64,000 nucleotides of DNA, from assembly GCA_014896295.1 (NCBI GenBank), contig JADBKR010000008.1, forward strand, positions 310,001 through 374,000, given 5' to 3'. Every line of letters begins with the position of its first letter. The stretch's first letter is position 1. The stretch is from Limnochordaceae bacterium. GTDB taxonomy: Bacteria > Bacillota > Limnochordia > Limnochordales > Geochordaceae. The notes under the pieces were generated by a model. That model was not told the DNA's origin. It worked only from the letters and a program-made list of their open reading frames with translations, and made no database searches. Position numbers and translations under genes: made by a program. Shown here piece after piece: positions 43,857 to 52,438 of the stretch.

Positions 43857-44983
43857 GGCCTCGCGGCCTCCAGGATGAGGCGGGCGGCCCGAGAGGCGGC
43901 TCCGGGCTGCCCGAGGCGGGCTCGCACCGCGGCCAGCGCCTCCCGCTCCTGTTGAAGCCGTTGCGGCGAGGCGAGCCTCGCCAGGACCGACTGGGCGACC
44001 CGGTCCGGCCGCACCGCGTGCTGGAGCAGCTCCTCGACGACCTCGGAGCCGCAGACGACGTTGGGCAGGGAGACGTGCGAGATCCGCACGAGCCGCCGGG
44101 CCATCTGGTACGTCGGCTCCGAGACGCGGTAGACCACCACCATGGGCACCTGCCACAGCGCCGCCTGCAGCGTCGCGGTCCCCGATGCCACCACGGCGAC
44201 GTCGGCCACCGCCAGGGATCGCCAGATGCCGCCTCCGACCAGGCGAATGCCGAGGTCACGCTGCGCTTTGCCCCCGACGTGCTCGAGCAGGGCGGGATCG
44301 ATGCCGGGCGCCACCGAGGCCACGAACTCGACCTGCGGCCGCCTGGCCCGGATGAGCGCGGCCGCCTCCACCATGACCGGGTACAGGCGCTCGACCTCCT
44401 GGATCCGGCTGCCCGGCAGCCACGCCACCACCCCGCCGGCACCGCTCAAACCGAGGTCGGCCAACGCCTCGCTCCGTGAGGGCCGGGGAGGCACGTCGTC
44501 GAGGATGGGATGGCCCAACCAGTGCACCCCCCGGGCTCCGGCCTGCTCGTACAGCGGCACCTCGAAGTCGAAGGCGCATACCACCCGGTCCGCGAACGAG
44601 GCGACCGAGCGGGCCCGCCCTGCGCCCCACGCCCAGACGGCCGGGGCGATGTAGTAGACCACCGGCACGCCCAGGTGCCGCAGCGCCGGCCCGAGGCGCA
44701 AGTTGAACCCCGGGAAGTCGATGAGCACCGCCACGTTGGGCCGGAGGCGCCGGGCCGCCTCCACCAGGCGCGCCAGCAGCCGCCGGAAGAGCGGGATCTG
44801 CCGGATCGACTCGGCGAAGCCCACCGTGCCGCGCCCCGTCACGTCGTAGACGAGGTGCACGCCGGAGCGCGCCATCGCCGACCCGCCCATGCCGAAGCAG
44901 GAGAGGGGCGACCGGATGCTGCGCAGCGCTTCCACGAGCGCAGCCCCGTAGGCGTCGCCGGACGCCTCGCCGGCCACCACCAT
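43853..44983 (-). CDS. lpxB: Lipid-A-disaccharide synthase
   Basis: A 376-residue GT19 enzyme that joins 2,3-diacylglucosamine-1-phosphate with UDP-2,3-diacylglucosamine at the inner membrane. Motifs are GEASGDAYGAALV at the N-terminus, CFGMGGSAMARSG, VLIDFPGFNLRL, YYIAPAVWAWG, WLGHPILDD, LPGSRIQEVERLYP and ASGTATLQAALWQVPMVVVYR. These are all characteristic of LpxB. ATG 44983 lies 17 bp after the lpxI stop with only a weak ribosome-binding site. lpxI supplies one of its two substrates. Confidence 0.95.
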   Translation of the reverse strand: MVVAGEASGDAYGAALVEALRSIRSPLSCFGMGGSAMARSGVHLVYDVTGRGTVGFAESIRQIPLFRRLLARLVEAARRLRPNVAVLIDFPGFNLRLGPALRHLGVPVVYYIAPAVWAWGAGRARSVASFADRVVCAFDFEVPLYEQAGARGVHWLGHPILDDVPPRPSRSEALADLGLSGAGGVVAWLPGSRIQEVERLYPVMVEAAALIRARRPQVEFVASVAPGIDPALLEHVGGKAQRDLGIRLVGGGIWRSLAVADVAVVASGTATLQAALWQVPMVVVYRVSEPTYQMARRLVRISHVSLPNVVCGSEVVEELLQHAVRPDRVAQSVLARLASPQRLQQEREALAAVRARLGQPGAASRAARLILEAARP

Positions 44984-45000
44984 GACCCGAGTGCCTGCCG

Positions 45001-45858
45001 TCAGCGAGCGCCCCCCGCCCGTTGGACGCCGACCACGGCGATGCCGGCCTCGTCCGCGACCTTCAGCGTCCGCTCCCGGTGAAGCAAGAACGCGCACCCC
45101 GCCTCGACCGCCAGGCACGACGCGCCGGCGCCGGCCATTGTGCGCACCGTACGCGGTCCCACGACCGGGGTGTCGAACCGGGGATCCTGGCGCGGCCGGC
45201 TGACCTTGGCCACGACGGCCCCGCTTCCGCCCAGCCGGCCCGCACGCCGGATGGTCGCGTCGGTGCCCTCGGCGGCCGCCTCCACCGCCAGCACGACCCC
45301 GTCCTTGACCACCACGGTCTGCCCGATGTCGAGCGCCGCAATGCCCCGGGCAAGGCTCATCCCCCGCTCGAGGTCGCGTTGCTCGCGATGGGTGGGCGGG
45401 CGCCGCGACAGCACCCCTGCCGGAAAGAGGAGGTCCTCCAGTAGCTCCCGCTGGGGAGCGAGCCGGAAGCCCTGACCCTCCAGCACCCTGGCCACGGCGC
45501 GGGAGAGTGCCTCGTCGCCCCTGCCCTGCCCGTCGGCCAGCAACCGCAGCACGTCCTGCGCGGCCGCCTGCTCCAGCAGGGTGGAGGCCTGCAGCCGGTG
45601 TACCTTGCCCACGGCGTAGACGTCGTGCACGCCGGCTGCTTGCAGGCAGGCCATGGCCTCGTCCCACCCGGCCTCGGCGACGTCGACCCAGCGCACCCGC
45701 CCGTCGCGCCCGGCCCCCGCCCCGGCCGTCGCGCAAGGCGCTCGCGCACGACGGGCGCCCAAAGAGGCGACGACGACCCCCAGCCCCCGCGCGAGGGCCC
45801 TCTCCACCAGCAGGCGGGGTAGCTCTCCTTGGCCGGCAAAGACCCCGATCCAGGTCAC
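45001..45858 (-). CDS. lpxI: UDP-2,3-diacylglucosamine pyrophosphatase LpxI
   Basis: A 285-residue DUF1009-family enzyme that hydrolyses UDP-2,3-diacylglucosamine to lipid X, replacing LpxH in many bacteria. The N-terminal domain starts IGVFAGQGELPRLLVE. The C-terminal catalytic domain includes DIGQTVVVKDGVVLAVEA (the conserved acidic strand), EGTDATIRRAGRL, KVSRPRQDPRFDTPVVGPRTV and a final VEAGCAFLL. GTG 45858 overlaps the lpxA stop as GTGA. It sits between lpxA and lpxB, the order found in many LpxI-using genomes. Confidence 0.94.
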   Translation of the reverse strand: MTWIGVFAGQGELPRLLVERALARGLGVVVASLGARRARAPCATAGAGAGRDGRVRWVDVAEAGWDEAMACLQAAGVHDVYAVGKVHRLQASTLLEQAAAQDVLRLLADGQGRGDEALSRAVARVLEGQGFRLAPQRELLEDLLFPAGVLSRRPPTHREQRDLERGMSLARGIAALDIGQTVVVKDGVVLAVEAAAEGTDATIRRAGRLGGSGAVVAKVSRPRQDPRFDTPVVGPRTVRTMAGAGASCLAVEAGCAFLLHRERTLKVADEAGIAVVGVQRAGGAR

Positions 45859-46655
45859 CGGATCACTCCCCGGTGGCGCTCCCGCACGAAGCGCACCAGC
45901 TCCCGGACCTCGTCGACCGGTGGCAGCTCCCGCTCGATGCGAGCGACGGCCTCCTCGAGGCGCAAGCCCGACTCGTAGATCAGCCTCAGGGCCGACTCCA
46001 CGGCCGTCACGACACCGGCGTCCAGCCCGCGGCGCCGCATGGCCTCCTCGTTGATCCCCGCCACGCTCGCCGGGTTGCCCGCCACCACGACGTACGGAGG
46101 CACGTCCCGTCCCACCATGGCGTGGCCCTCGATGCGGGCAAAGCGCCCCACGTGCACGAACTGATGCACCCCGGCCAGGGGCCCTATCTCCGCGCCGTCG
46201 TCCACCACGACGTGGCCCGCCAGCGCGGCCCCGGCGCCGAGCCGGACGCCGTCGCCCACCTGGCAGTCGTGGCCCACGTGGGCGCCGTCTTCGAGGACGT
46301 TGCCGTTGCCGATCGTCGTGACCCCGTGCCCACCGGGCGTCCCGCGGCTTATCGTGACGTAGGCGCCGATACGGTTGGCGTCCCCGATCACGAGGCGGGT
46401 CGGCTCGCCCCCGTACTTGAGGTCCTGCGGCTCACCGCCCAGCACGGCGCCCGTCCCTATCCGGTTGTCCCGCCCGATGCTCGTGGATCCCTTGAGCACC
46501 ACGAAGGCGTCGAGGCGGGTCCCGGCGGCGACCGTCACGCCCGGCTCGATCACCACGTACGGCCCTATCGCGACCGACTCGTCCAGCTCGGCGCCCTCGG
46601 CGACCACGGCCGTGGGATCTCTCGCAACGGACGTCCGGCTCCGGCCCGTGCTCAC
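45855..46655 (-). CDS. lpxA: UDP-N-acetylglucosamine acyltransferase
   Basis: A 266-residue left-handed beta-helix protein catalysing the first acylation of UDP-GlcNAc. Hexapeptide repeats run through VAIGPYVVIEPGVTVAAGTRLDAFVVL. The diagnostic GGEPQDLKYGGEPTRLVIGD follows, then ISRGTPGGHGVTTIG and the catalytic histidine in HVGHDCQVGDG. The C-terminal helical part (AVARIERELPPVDEVRELVRF) completes the family pattern. GTG 46655 has AAGG directly before it and overlaps fabZ's stop as GTGA. The acyl-chain length preference cannot be read from sequence with confidence. Confidence 0.95.
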   Translation of the reverse strand: MSTGRSRTSVARDPTAVVAEGAELDESVAIGPYVVIEPGVTVAAGTRLDAFVVLKGSTSIGRDNRIGTGAVLGGEPQDLKYGGEPTRLVIGDANRIGAYVTISRGTPGGHGVTTIGNGNVLEDGAHVGHDCQVGDGVRLGAGAALAGHVVVDDGAEIGPLAGVHQFVHVGRFARIEGHAMVGRDVPPYVVVAGNPASVAGINEEAMRRRGLDAGVVTAVESALRLIYESGLRLEEAVARIERELPPVDEVRELVRFVRERHRGVIR

Positions 46656-47095
46656 CCTTGACCCCCCGATCCATCGATGGCCGCGAACAAGAAGTCCGCC
46701 TCGCACACGGGCTCCCCGTCTACCAGCGCCTGGCCCGACACGGTTCCCGCCCGGCCGCGCAAGCGCACCGTACGCGCCTCCAGCCGCAGGACGTCTCCGG
46801 GCACGACCGGCCTTCGGAAGCGCGCCCGATCGATGCCTGCCAGGAGAGGCAGCTTGCCGTCTTTGGCGATGAACGGATACAGCATGACCGCCGCGGCCTG
46901 GGCCATGGCCTCCAGCATCAGCACTCCCGGCATGATGGGATGCTCGGGATAATGCCCCGCGAAGAACGCTTCGTTGATCGTGACGTTTTTCACGGCGACC
47001 ACCCGCTGCCCCTCTTCCAGCTCCAGGACCTTGTCCACGAGCAGAAAGGGGTAGCGGTGAGGAATCCGCCGCCAGATCTCGGCGATGTCCAGCAT
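46652..47095 (-). CDS. fabZ: 3-hydroxyacyl-[acyl-carrier-protein] dehydratase FabZ
   Basis: A 147-residue hotdog-fold enzyme that dehydrates 3-hydroxyacyl-ACP in fatty-acid elongation. IPHRYPFLLVDKVLE is the N-terminal signature; the catalytic histidine is in AGHYPEHPIMPGVLMLEAMAQ, with the glutamate in the same helix. Next to lpxA and lpxC it competes for the same 3-hydroxyacyl-ACP pool that feeds lipid A. It may be one of two copies in the genome. ATG 47095 lies five bases after the lpxC stop. Confidence 0.95.
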   Translation of the reverse strand: MLDIAEIWRRIPHRYPFLLVDKVLELEEGQRVVAVKNVTINEAFFAGHYPEHPIMPGVLMLEAMAQAAAVMLYPFIAKDGKLPLLAGIDRARFRRPVVPGDVLRLEARTVRLRGRAGTVSGQALVDGEPVCEADFLFAAIDGSGGQG

Positions 47096-47099
47096 GTGC

Positions 47100-47936
47100 T
47101 CATCCCTTCCATTCCGTTGGTCGGAGTGCCTGCCAGATCCGGGAGACGAGCCTCGCCGTCAGCTCGTGCCCGGCCCGGATCGCCACGACCCTGGCCTGCA
47201 AGGGGCCGGCGAGGGCCAGGTCTCCGATGAGGTCGAGCACCTTGTGCCGGGCGATCTCGTCGGCGAACCTGAGCGGCGTCACAGGCCCTTGCGGTCCCAC
47301 CAGCACCACGTTGTCCGGTGTGCCCCCCAACCCGAGCCCGTGCCGGCGCAGCTGCTCCACCTCGTCCAGGAACGCCACGGTCCTCGCCGGCGCAATCTCC
47401 CTGCGGAACACCTCGGGCGTGACGTCGAACTCGACGAAGGCGTCCTGGAGGCCCGGCCTGTCGGCGGTGAACAGGAAGCTCACCCGTAAGCCCTCGCCCG
47501 GCGCCGCCAGGATGAACCTCTCCCCGTCGCCCACCCAGACGACCTCCGGGAGGCGGCGGCTCCTCGACGGCGCGTCCTGCTCGACGACCCCTGCCCGGTC
47601 GACCAGCTCCACCCACCGGGCCGCGCTGCCGTCCAGGGCCGGGATCTCGGGCCCGTCCACCTCGATCCGGACGTTGTCGATCCCGAGCCCCGCCAGGGCC
47701 GACAGCAGGTGCTCGACGGTCATCACCCGGGCGGCCGGGCTCGCCAGCGCCGTACAGCGGGGCACGGGGGCGCGCGAGCGCACCGATACCTCGATCTCGG
47801 CGGGCGGGCTCACGTCGGTACGCACCAGGCGCAGTCCGGAACCGGGTGGCATGGGCGCCAGTTTGACGCGGGCGGGCCGGCCCGTGTGAAGGCCCGTCCC
47901 TTCCACCGTGACGGATCGGGCAAGCGTCGTTTGCAC
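47100..47936 (-). CDS. lpxC: UDP-3-O-acyl-N-acetylglucosamine deacetylase
   Basis: A 278-residue zinc enzyme and the committed step of lipid A synthesis. The N-terminal GTGLHTGRPARV, zinc histidine in MTVEHLLSALAG, and IDNVRIEVDGPEIPALDGS are typical. The second domain has REIAPARTVAFLDEVEQLR and GLGLGGTPDNVVL, then zinc-binding RHKVLDLIGDLALAG and AGHELTARLV with the catalytic histidine. GTG 47936 is chosen, 22 bp after the preceding stop, with GGGTGG upstream. No FtsH-degradation-type hydrophobic tail is seen: it ends RPTEWKG. Confidence 0.95.
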   Translation of the reverse strand: MQTTLARSVTVEGTGLHTGRPARVKLAPMPPGSGLRLVRTDVSPPAEIEVSVRSRAPVPRCTALASPAARVMTVEHLLSALAGLGIDNVRIEVDGPEIPALDGSAARWVELVDRAGVVEQDAPSRSRRLPEVVWVGDGERFILAAPGEGLRVSFLFTADRPGLQDAFVEFDVTPEVFRREIAPARTVAFLDEVEQLRRHGLGLGGTPDNVVLVGPQGPVTPLRFADEIARHKVLDLIGDLALAGPLQARVVAIRAGHELTARLVSRIWQALRPTEWKG

Positions 47937-47958
47937 GGTCCACCCAGCCCGCCGCGCC

Positions 47959-50862
47959 TCAGATGGCGACCAGCTCGGCAAGCCGCCGGCCAACCGGCGA
48001 CGCCGGCTCCGACAGGACGCGGCGGGGCTCTCCTTCTTCGACGATCCTCCCCGCTTCCATCAGCACCAGGCGCTGACCGACGCGGAGGGCAAACCGCGGC
48101 TCATGGGTGACGACGAGCATCGTGGTTCTCAACCGGCGGATGAGTTCCTCCATGAGGCCCAGGAGCTCGGCCACGAGCAGCGGGTCGAGCTGGGAGGTGG
48201 GTTCGTCCCACAGCACGACTTCTGGATCGGTCACGAGGGCCCGGGCGATGGCCGCGCGCTGGCCCTCGCCCCCCGAAAGTTGGGAAGGCAACCGCCCTGC
48301 GGCCGCCTGCATGTCCAGCGCCTTCAACCAGTGCCACGCGGCCTCCCGGGCCTGCTCCCAGGGAAGGCCGGCAGCCGTGGCCGCCAGCGCCACGTTGTCC
48401 AGGACGGGGAGATGGCTCACCAGCTGTGGGCGCTGGAACACGAGTCCCACCCGCCGGCGCATGGCCTGCCGGGGGCCGGGGGCCATGCGGTGGAGGTCCT
48501 GGCCGTCCATCAGGACCCGGCCTTCGTCGGGCTCCACCAGCCCCTTGAGGCAGCGCAAGAGCGTGGACTTGCCGCAGCCGGACGGTCCCATGACGACCAC
48601 CGTCTCCCCCGCCCGAGCGACAGCGAGACCCCGTCGAGCGCCCGGTGCGACTCGAAGCGCTTGACGAGCCCGACCGCCTCGAGCGCGGGGGCACTCGTCC
48701 CTTCGCTGGCAGGAGCCGGCTGCCCGCGACCCGGGCGTGAGGCGGCCTGCGCCACCGCAGCGGGTGCAGAACGAGGCGGGCGCCGGGAAGCGGTCCAGGC
48801 CAGGACCCATGGCCGGGACTCCGGCGCCACCACGTACTCGAGGAGGGCCGGCAGGCTCAAGCCTGCCGCCCTTGCTGGCCTCCACGGCATCGCCGTCCAC
48901 CGGCGCCAGGCGCTCGTGCCACCACCCGGCCGCCAGCCCCGCCAGGGCGCCTGCACAGGCGACCGCCCCGATCCAGGCGCCTTCCTGTCCCCAGAAGGCC
49001 ATCGCCCCGGCGAGCGTGCCCATCACCAGGCCGCTGCCCGCGCCGGCCAGGGCCATCCGGCGACGTGCGCGCCCGAGGGCGCAGCGGTCGCTTCCCCGCC
49101 GGGCCGCCAGGTGGACCGAAGTCCATACCGCCCAGTCGTTGACCAGGCTCCATGCCACCAGCAAGGCCGCGGCCAGCGCGGCGGCCACCTTCGAGGCGCG
49201 CTCTACCAGTTGCAGCACCAGCGCTCGCGGGCTCGGCGAGGCCGTACCCGCCGGCGACACCCAGGCGCGCATGGGGCCGAGCCCGGGGCGGGCAGCCAGG
49301 ACGCGCTGCACCGCTTCCGGGATCATCGCGCCGGGGGCGCCCTCCACGACCAGTTCCACGCCGGAGCCGCCGGCCGCCGCCACGTCGCCGGACTGTTCGA
49401 GCAGGGCGAGCGCCGAGGCCACCTCCCGGCCGCTCAGGGCCGGCAGCTCCTGGCGCAAGGTGCGCACGTTGTCGAGGAGATGGGGAAGGTCGGCCTGGCG
49501 GAGCGCGTCGACCTGCTGGCGGAGTCGAGCGATGCGCCCCTGGAGGTCCGCGATGCCGGGAGAGCCCGGAGGGGAGCTTTGCGGTTTGGCGCCGGGGCTT
49601 TCGAGAAGGGCGTTGAGCACCAGGGCGACCAGGGTGCCCTCGACCGGGTCGGCTCCCCACGCCGCGCGATCGAGTTGCGAGGCGGCCTCCTGCAAGCGGT
49701 CGAGCGCCTGCGCCACCTCTCGAGAGGCTCCGTCGGCAGCGTCGAGGGCCGAGGAGGCCCCGGAGCCGAGCTCCTGCACCCGCCGCACCAGCGATTCGGT
49801 GGCTTGCAGCGCAGCCTCGATGCGCAGCCGGCCCCCGTCCACCACGGCGGTGCCGACCAGCTGGCCCGAGGGCCGGCGTACCTCGACCGTCTTGCCGAGC
49901 AGGTCCACGGACGACGCCGGGTCGTCCAGGAGCACCGCCACCGGGCTGCCGCTCGGCCCGGGCAGCACCCGGGCGGCGAGCTTGCCGACCTCCACCTCTT
50001 CCCCGCCCGCCAGCGGCGGCGACAGGTCCTGCCTGGGCTCGATGCGGGCCACGGTGGCGTACTGCAGGAGGAAGTCCCGCATGCGGCCGGCCCACCGTAC
50101 CGCGGCCGCTCCGCTTCCTTCGGCGACCGGCCCCGCGTACGCCACCTTCGGGCGCCCCGGCATGGCCGAGACGGCCGCCGATACGTCCTGTGCCAGCCGG
50201 CCGAGCCCGCTCTGGCCCGGCGCCGGCGATCCGGCGGGTACCTGGGGGCTCACCCGGATGACCCGGTAGCCTCCCAGCCACTCGTCGAGCCGCGCCCGCA
50301 CCCGGGAGAGCTCCTCCGGGCGTCGCAGCACGAGGACGAGATCGCTCCCGTGGAAAAACGTGTACGCCACGCCCCGGTCGCGTTCGGCCTGGTCCTGGAC
50401 CCGAGCGGCGATGGCCGGATGGAGCCGGCTCACGACGATGGAGGGTTCCACGAGGGGCACCCAGGCCACCACCCCGGGAATACCCTGCAGTTCGCGGCCC
50501 AGCCGTTCGAAGGAGGGGCCGGTGCGCATGGACGGCGGCAGGGAGAGCAACACCACGGCGCTCCCCGCCGCGGTCGGGCCGGTTCGCACCCGGGCGCCCG
50601 GGTAGCGGCTAGCCGCCAGCTGCTGGATGGCGCCGCGCGCCTCCCCGAGCCGATCCTCTTGGACCTGCACGAGCACGTCCCACCGGCCTGCCTCGCCGAG
50701 CGCCAGTTCCACGGTCGTGGCCAGCGCCCGTTGCATCCCCCAGGAGACCGCGGTGGACCCCGCTCCGGCCAGGAGGGCCGCCGCCAGGATCCAGGTGACG
50801 AAATGACGCCAAAGCCCGGCGCGAGCTCTGGCCTTACCGGTGCGTCCGGCCAGGTGTGCCAT
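47959..50862 (-). CDS. FtsX/MacB-like ABC permease joined to an FtsE/LolD-like ATPase, two frameshifts
   Basis: The N-terminal part is a type VII permease. TM1 (FVTWILAAALLAGAGSTAVSW) is followed by an extracytoplasmic domain of about 500 residues with a long central coiled coil (VEALRQA-type heptads, SSALDAADGASREVAQALDRL). Then come three further helices (AAALAAALLVAWSLV, GLVMGTLAGAMAFWG, GAVACAGALAGLAAGWW). The C-terminal part is an ATPase with Walker A GPSGCGKST, signature LSGGEGQR, Walker B VVLWDEPTSQLDP and switch VTHEP. The joining segment (ALEAVGLVKRFESHRALDGVSLSL, with upstream LEYVVAPESRPW) is read in another frame between about 48612 and 48860. Once corrected the two appear to be one polypeptide, though two overlapping genes remain possible. 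Its place between lptA and lpxC suggests lipoprotein or LPS handling. Confidence 0.75.
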   Translation of the reverse strand: MAHLAGRTGKARARAGLWRHFVTWILAAALLAGAGSTAVSWGMQRALATTVELALGEAGRWDVLVQVQEDRLGEARGAIQQLAASRYPGARVRTGPTAAGSAVVLLSLPPSMRTGPSFERLGRELQGIPGVVAWVPLVEPSIVVSRLHPAIAARVQDQAERDRGVAYTFFHGSDLVLVLRRPEELSRVRARLDEWLGGYRVIRVSPQVPAGSPAPGQSGLGRLAQDVSAAVSAMPGRPKVAYAGPVAEGSGAAAVRWAGRMRDFLLQYATVARIEPRQDLSPPLAGGEEVEVGKLAARVLPGPSGSPVAVLLDDPASSVDLLGKTVEVRRPSGQLVGTAVVDGGRLRIEAALQATESLVRRVQELGSGASSALDAADGASREVAQALDRLQEAASQLDRAAWGADPVEGTLVALVLNALLESPGAKPQSSPPGSPGIADLQGRIARLRQQVDALRQADLPHLLDNVRTLRQELPALSGREVASALALLEQSGDVAAAGGSGVELVVEGAPGAMIPEAVQRVLAARPGLGPMRAWVSPAGTASPSPRALVLQLVERASKVAAALAAALLVAWSLVNDWAVWTSVHLAARRGSDRCALGRARRRMALAGAGSGLVMGTLAGAMAFWGQEGAWIGAVACAGALAGLAAGWWHERLAPVDGDAVEASKGGRLEPAGPPRVRGGAGVPAMGPGLDRFPAPASFCTRCGGAGRLTPGSRAAGSCQRRDECPRARGGRARQALRVAPGARRGLAVARAGETVVVMGPSGCGKSTLLRCLKGLVEPDEGRVLMDGQDLHRMAPGPRQAMRRRVGLVFQRPQLVSHLPVLDNVALAATAAGLPWEQAREAAWHWLKALDMQAAAGRLPSQLSGGEGQRAAIARALVTDPEVVLWDEPTSQLDPLLVAELLGLMEELIRRLRTTMLVVTHEPRFALRVGQRLVLMEAGRIVEEGEPRRVLSEPASPVGRRLAELVAI

Positions 50863-50889
50863 GACCGCCCCTTTTCCCGACCCGGGCGC

Positions 50890-50898
50890 AGTATACCA
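50890..50898 (-). promoter_or_regulatory. Extended -10 promoter inside the outer-membrane cluster
   Basis: The minus strand reads TGGTATACT, an extended -10 (TGnTATAnT), 28 bp before ATG 50862 of the permease-ATPase gene. The 77-bp gap between this gene and lptA is one of the few untranslated gaps in the cluster. It could give the downstream lpxC-fabZ-lpxA-lpxI-lpxB part independent expression. No matching -35 is seen, which extended -10 promoters do not require. Confidence 0.45.
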
Positions 50899-50939
50899 TC
50901 CGGTGGCGCCGGGGCCGGGAAAAGTTGCTGGACGTCATG

Positions 50940-51683
50940 TCAATCGCCGGACCGGGATGGGAGTTGCTGGATATCCGCCGGCCCGAAGAAGCGCAACTGC
51001 TCCGTCTTGACGTCGTACTCGACCCGCGACGCCCGGCTCAGCTCGAACCGGTCGAACAGCGCGTGGACGCCCTGGTTGGCCGAGGTGAGGACCACCTTCT
51101 CGGCGTTGCGGTCGTACACCAGGTCATCCCCGCTCGCCTCGAGCCTGGGATCGTCCTGGCGCACCTGCACGGTGCCCCGGGCGACCAGCAGGCGCTTGGC
51201 CTCGTCCATTTCGATGGTCTCGGCGGTGAGGGTGCGCAGGTGCGCGCCGCGCTGTTCCCCTTTGGTGAGCGCCCACTCGTCGACGCGAGCGGAGCCCGAC
51301 AGGCGCGCCCTGTCCTGCTGGTACCAGGCGTCGAGCCGTTCCGCCTGGGCGTCCACGTCCGGCCGGTACACGCGCACGGAGCCGGTCATCACCGCCACCC
51401 GGCCCTCGGGGTCCCACTCCAGGCGGGCCCCCTCGGCACGCCAGCCGCTCCACTCCACCACGACGCGCCCCTTGGGCGGCATGAAGATCATGCGCTGCCT
51501 GGCCGGGTCCCACTGCCCGGTCAGCTCGTCCTGTGACGCTCCCACGATCCGGATCCGTACGGGCGCCTGCTGCCCGGCTGCGCCGGGAGCGGACGGCTGG
51601 GCCGCCGCTTGCGCCGCCGCCCCCTCCGCCGCCAGCAGCACGCCCAGGGACGCCGCGACGACCGCCTTGCGCAGCCGCATCAC
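50940..51683 (-). CDS. lptA: LptA/OstA-like periplasmic LPS transport protein
   Basis: A 247-residue secreted protein. The signal peptide ends near AAEGAAAQA. The rest is repeating beta-strands of the OstA jellyroll: VVVEWSGWRAEGARLEWDPEGRVAVMTGSV, RLSGSARVDEW, LLVARGTVQVRQDDPRLEASGDDLVYD and VEYDVKTEQLRFFG. The protein would form part of the LptC-LptA-LptD bridge carrying LPS across the periplasm. Sequence is divergent from the proteobacterial protein, but strand pattern, size and context agree. GTG 51683 overlaps the lptC stop as GTGA; ATG 51680 is the alternative. Confidence 0.82.
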   Translation of the reverse strand: MMRLRKAVVAASLGVLLAAEGAAAQAAAQPSAPGAAGQQAPVRIRIVGASQDELTGQWDPARQRMIFMPPKGRVVVEWSGWRAEGARLEWDPEGRVAVMTGSVRVYRPDVDAQAERLDAWYQQDRARLSGSARVDEWALTKGEQRGAHLRTLTAETIEMDEAKRLLVARGTVQVRQDDPRLEASGDDLVYDRNAEKVVLTSANQGVHALFDRFELSRASRVEYDVKTEQLRFFGPADIQQLPSRSGD

Positions 51684-52438
51684 GAGCTGCCACCCGCCTC
51701 CGTGGGATCCGCCATGGTATCGCCCTCCACCTCCACCGGCCCGATGAACCGCATGGCCCCCGTGCCGGGCTCGTACTCCACCCGCTCCGCCCGGGCCCGC
51801 AGCCTCCCCGGATCGTCCACCGTGACGCCCCCCGAGAGGTGGATCACCCGGGTGTTGACGTCGATCTCCATGCGGGGGGACCGGATCGTCATGGAGCCGT
51901 GGTGGATGACCGTCGGGGCGTGGGTCCAGAGGAGTTCCCGGTCAGGCTCCCAGGTCAACTCGGCGCTCTCCATCACGTCCGTCCCGTACGCGAGGCGGAA
52001 GCGTCCCTTCAGCACGAGCCGCCCGCTCTTTTCGTCGAACCGGCCCCCATCCCCCTCGAACGTCACCAGGGCCTCCCCCTCCCGGTAGAAGACCCCGTCC
52101 TTGACGTCTCGGAACTGCACCTCCCGTGCCGGCTCGGGGAGCTCGATGCGCTCCGCCCGCAGCTGCCACTGCCGCTCGCCCCGGTGGCGCCCGACCAGGT
52201 GGATGTCGAGGCTTCGCACGCCCGGCGCCGGGGGCGCCGCCGGCCCCGCGGTCTCCTCGCCAGCGGGGCGCTCCGCTCCCGGCGGCGTTTTCCACGGGTG
52301 GAAGGCGCCAGACCAGATCCCCACGCCCGCCGCCCCCACCGCCAGCGCGGCGAGCACGGCGACGGCCCATGGCCGCCCGTGGGGGCGGCCTTCGCCGGCC
52401 CTGATCCCGGCCCGGGCCGGCGGCCGGGTTTGCCTCAG
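51680..52438 (-). CDS. lptC: LptC-like LPS export protein
   Basis: About 252 residues. One N-terminal membrane helix (WAVAVLAALAVGAAGVGIW) is followed by an OstA/LptC jellyroll with repeated beta patterns: ERQWQLRAERIELPEPAREVQF, KDGVFYREGEALVTFEGDGG, GRLVLKGRFRLAYGTDVMESAEL and RVIHLSGGVTVDDP. LptC anchors the periplasmic bridge to the LptB/F/G complex. The start is not clear: no ATG, GTG or TTG precedes the helix in frame except far inside lptD. A CTG at 52438 overlapping the lptD stop (CTGA) would mimic the junctions of the neighbouring genes. GTG within the membrane helix is the other option. Confidence 0.78.
   Translation of the reverse strand: MRQTRPPARAGIRAGEGRPHGRPWAVAVLAALAVGAAGVGIWSGAFHPWKTPPGAERPAGEETAGPAAPPAPGVRSLDIHLVGRHRGERQWQLRAERIELPEPAREVQFRDVKDGVFYREGEALVTFEGDGGRFDEKSGRLVLKGRFRLAYGTDVMESAELTWEPDRELLWTHAPTVIHHGSMTIRSPRMEIDVNTRVIHLSGGVTVDDPGRLRARAERVEYEPGTGAMRFIGPVEVEGDTMADPTEAGGSS

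Noticed and set aside
50934-50944. A TTGACA hexamer (minus strand) after lptA
   Set aside because: No -10 box lies 16-18 bp downstream; the TATACT box is 43 bp away, so the two do not form one promoter.
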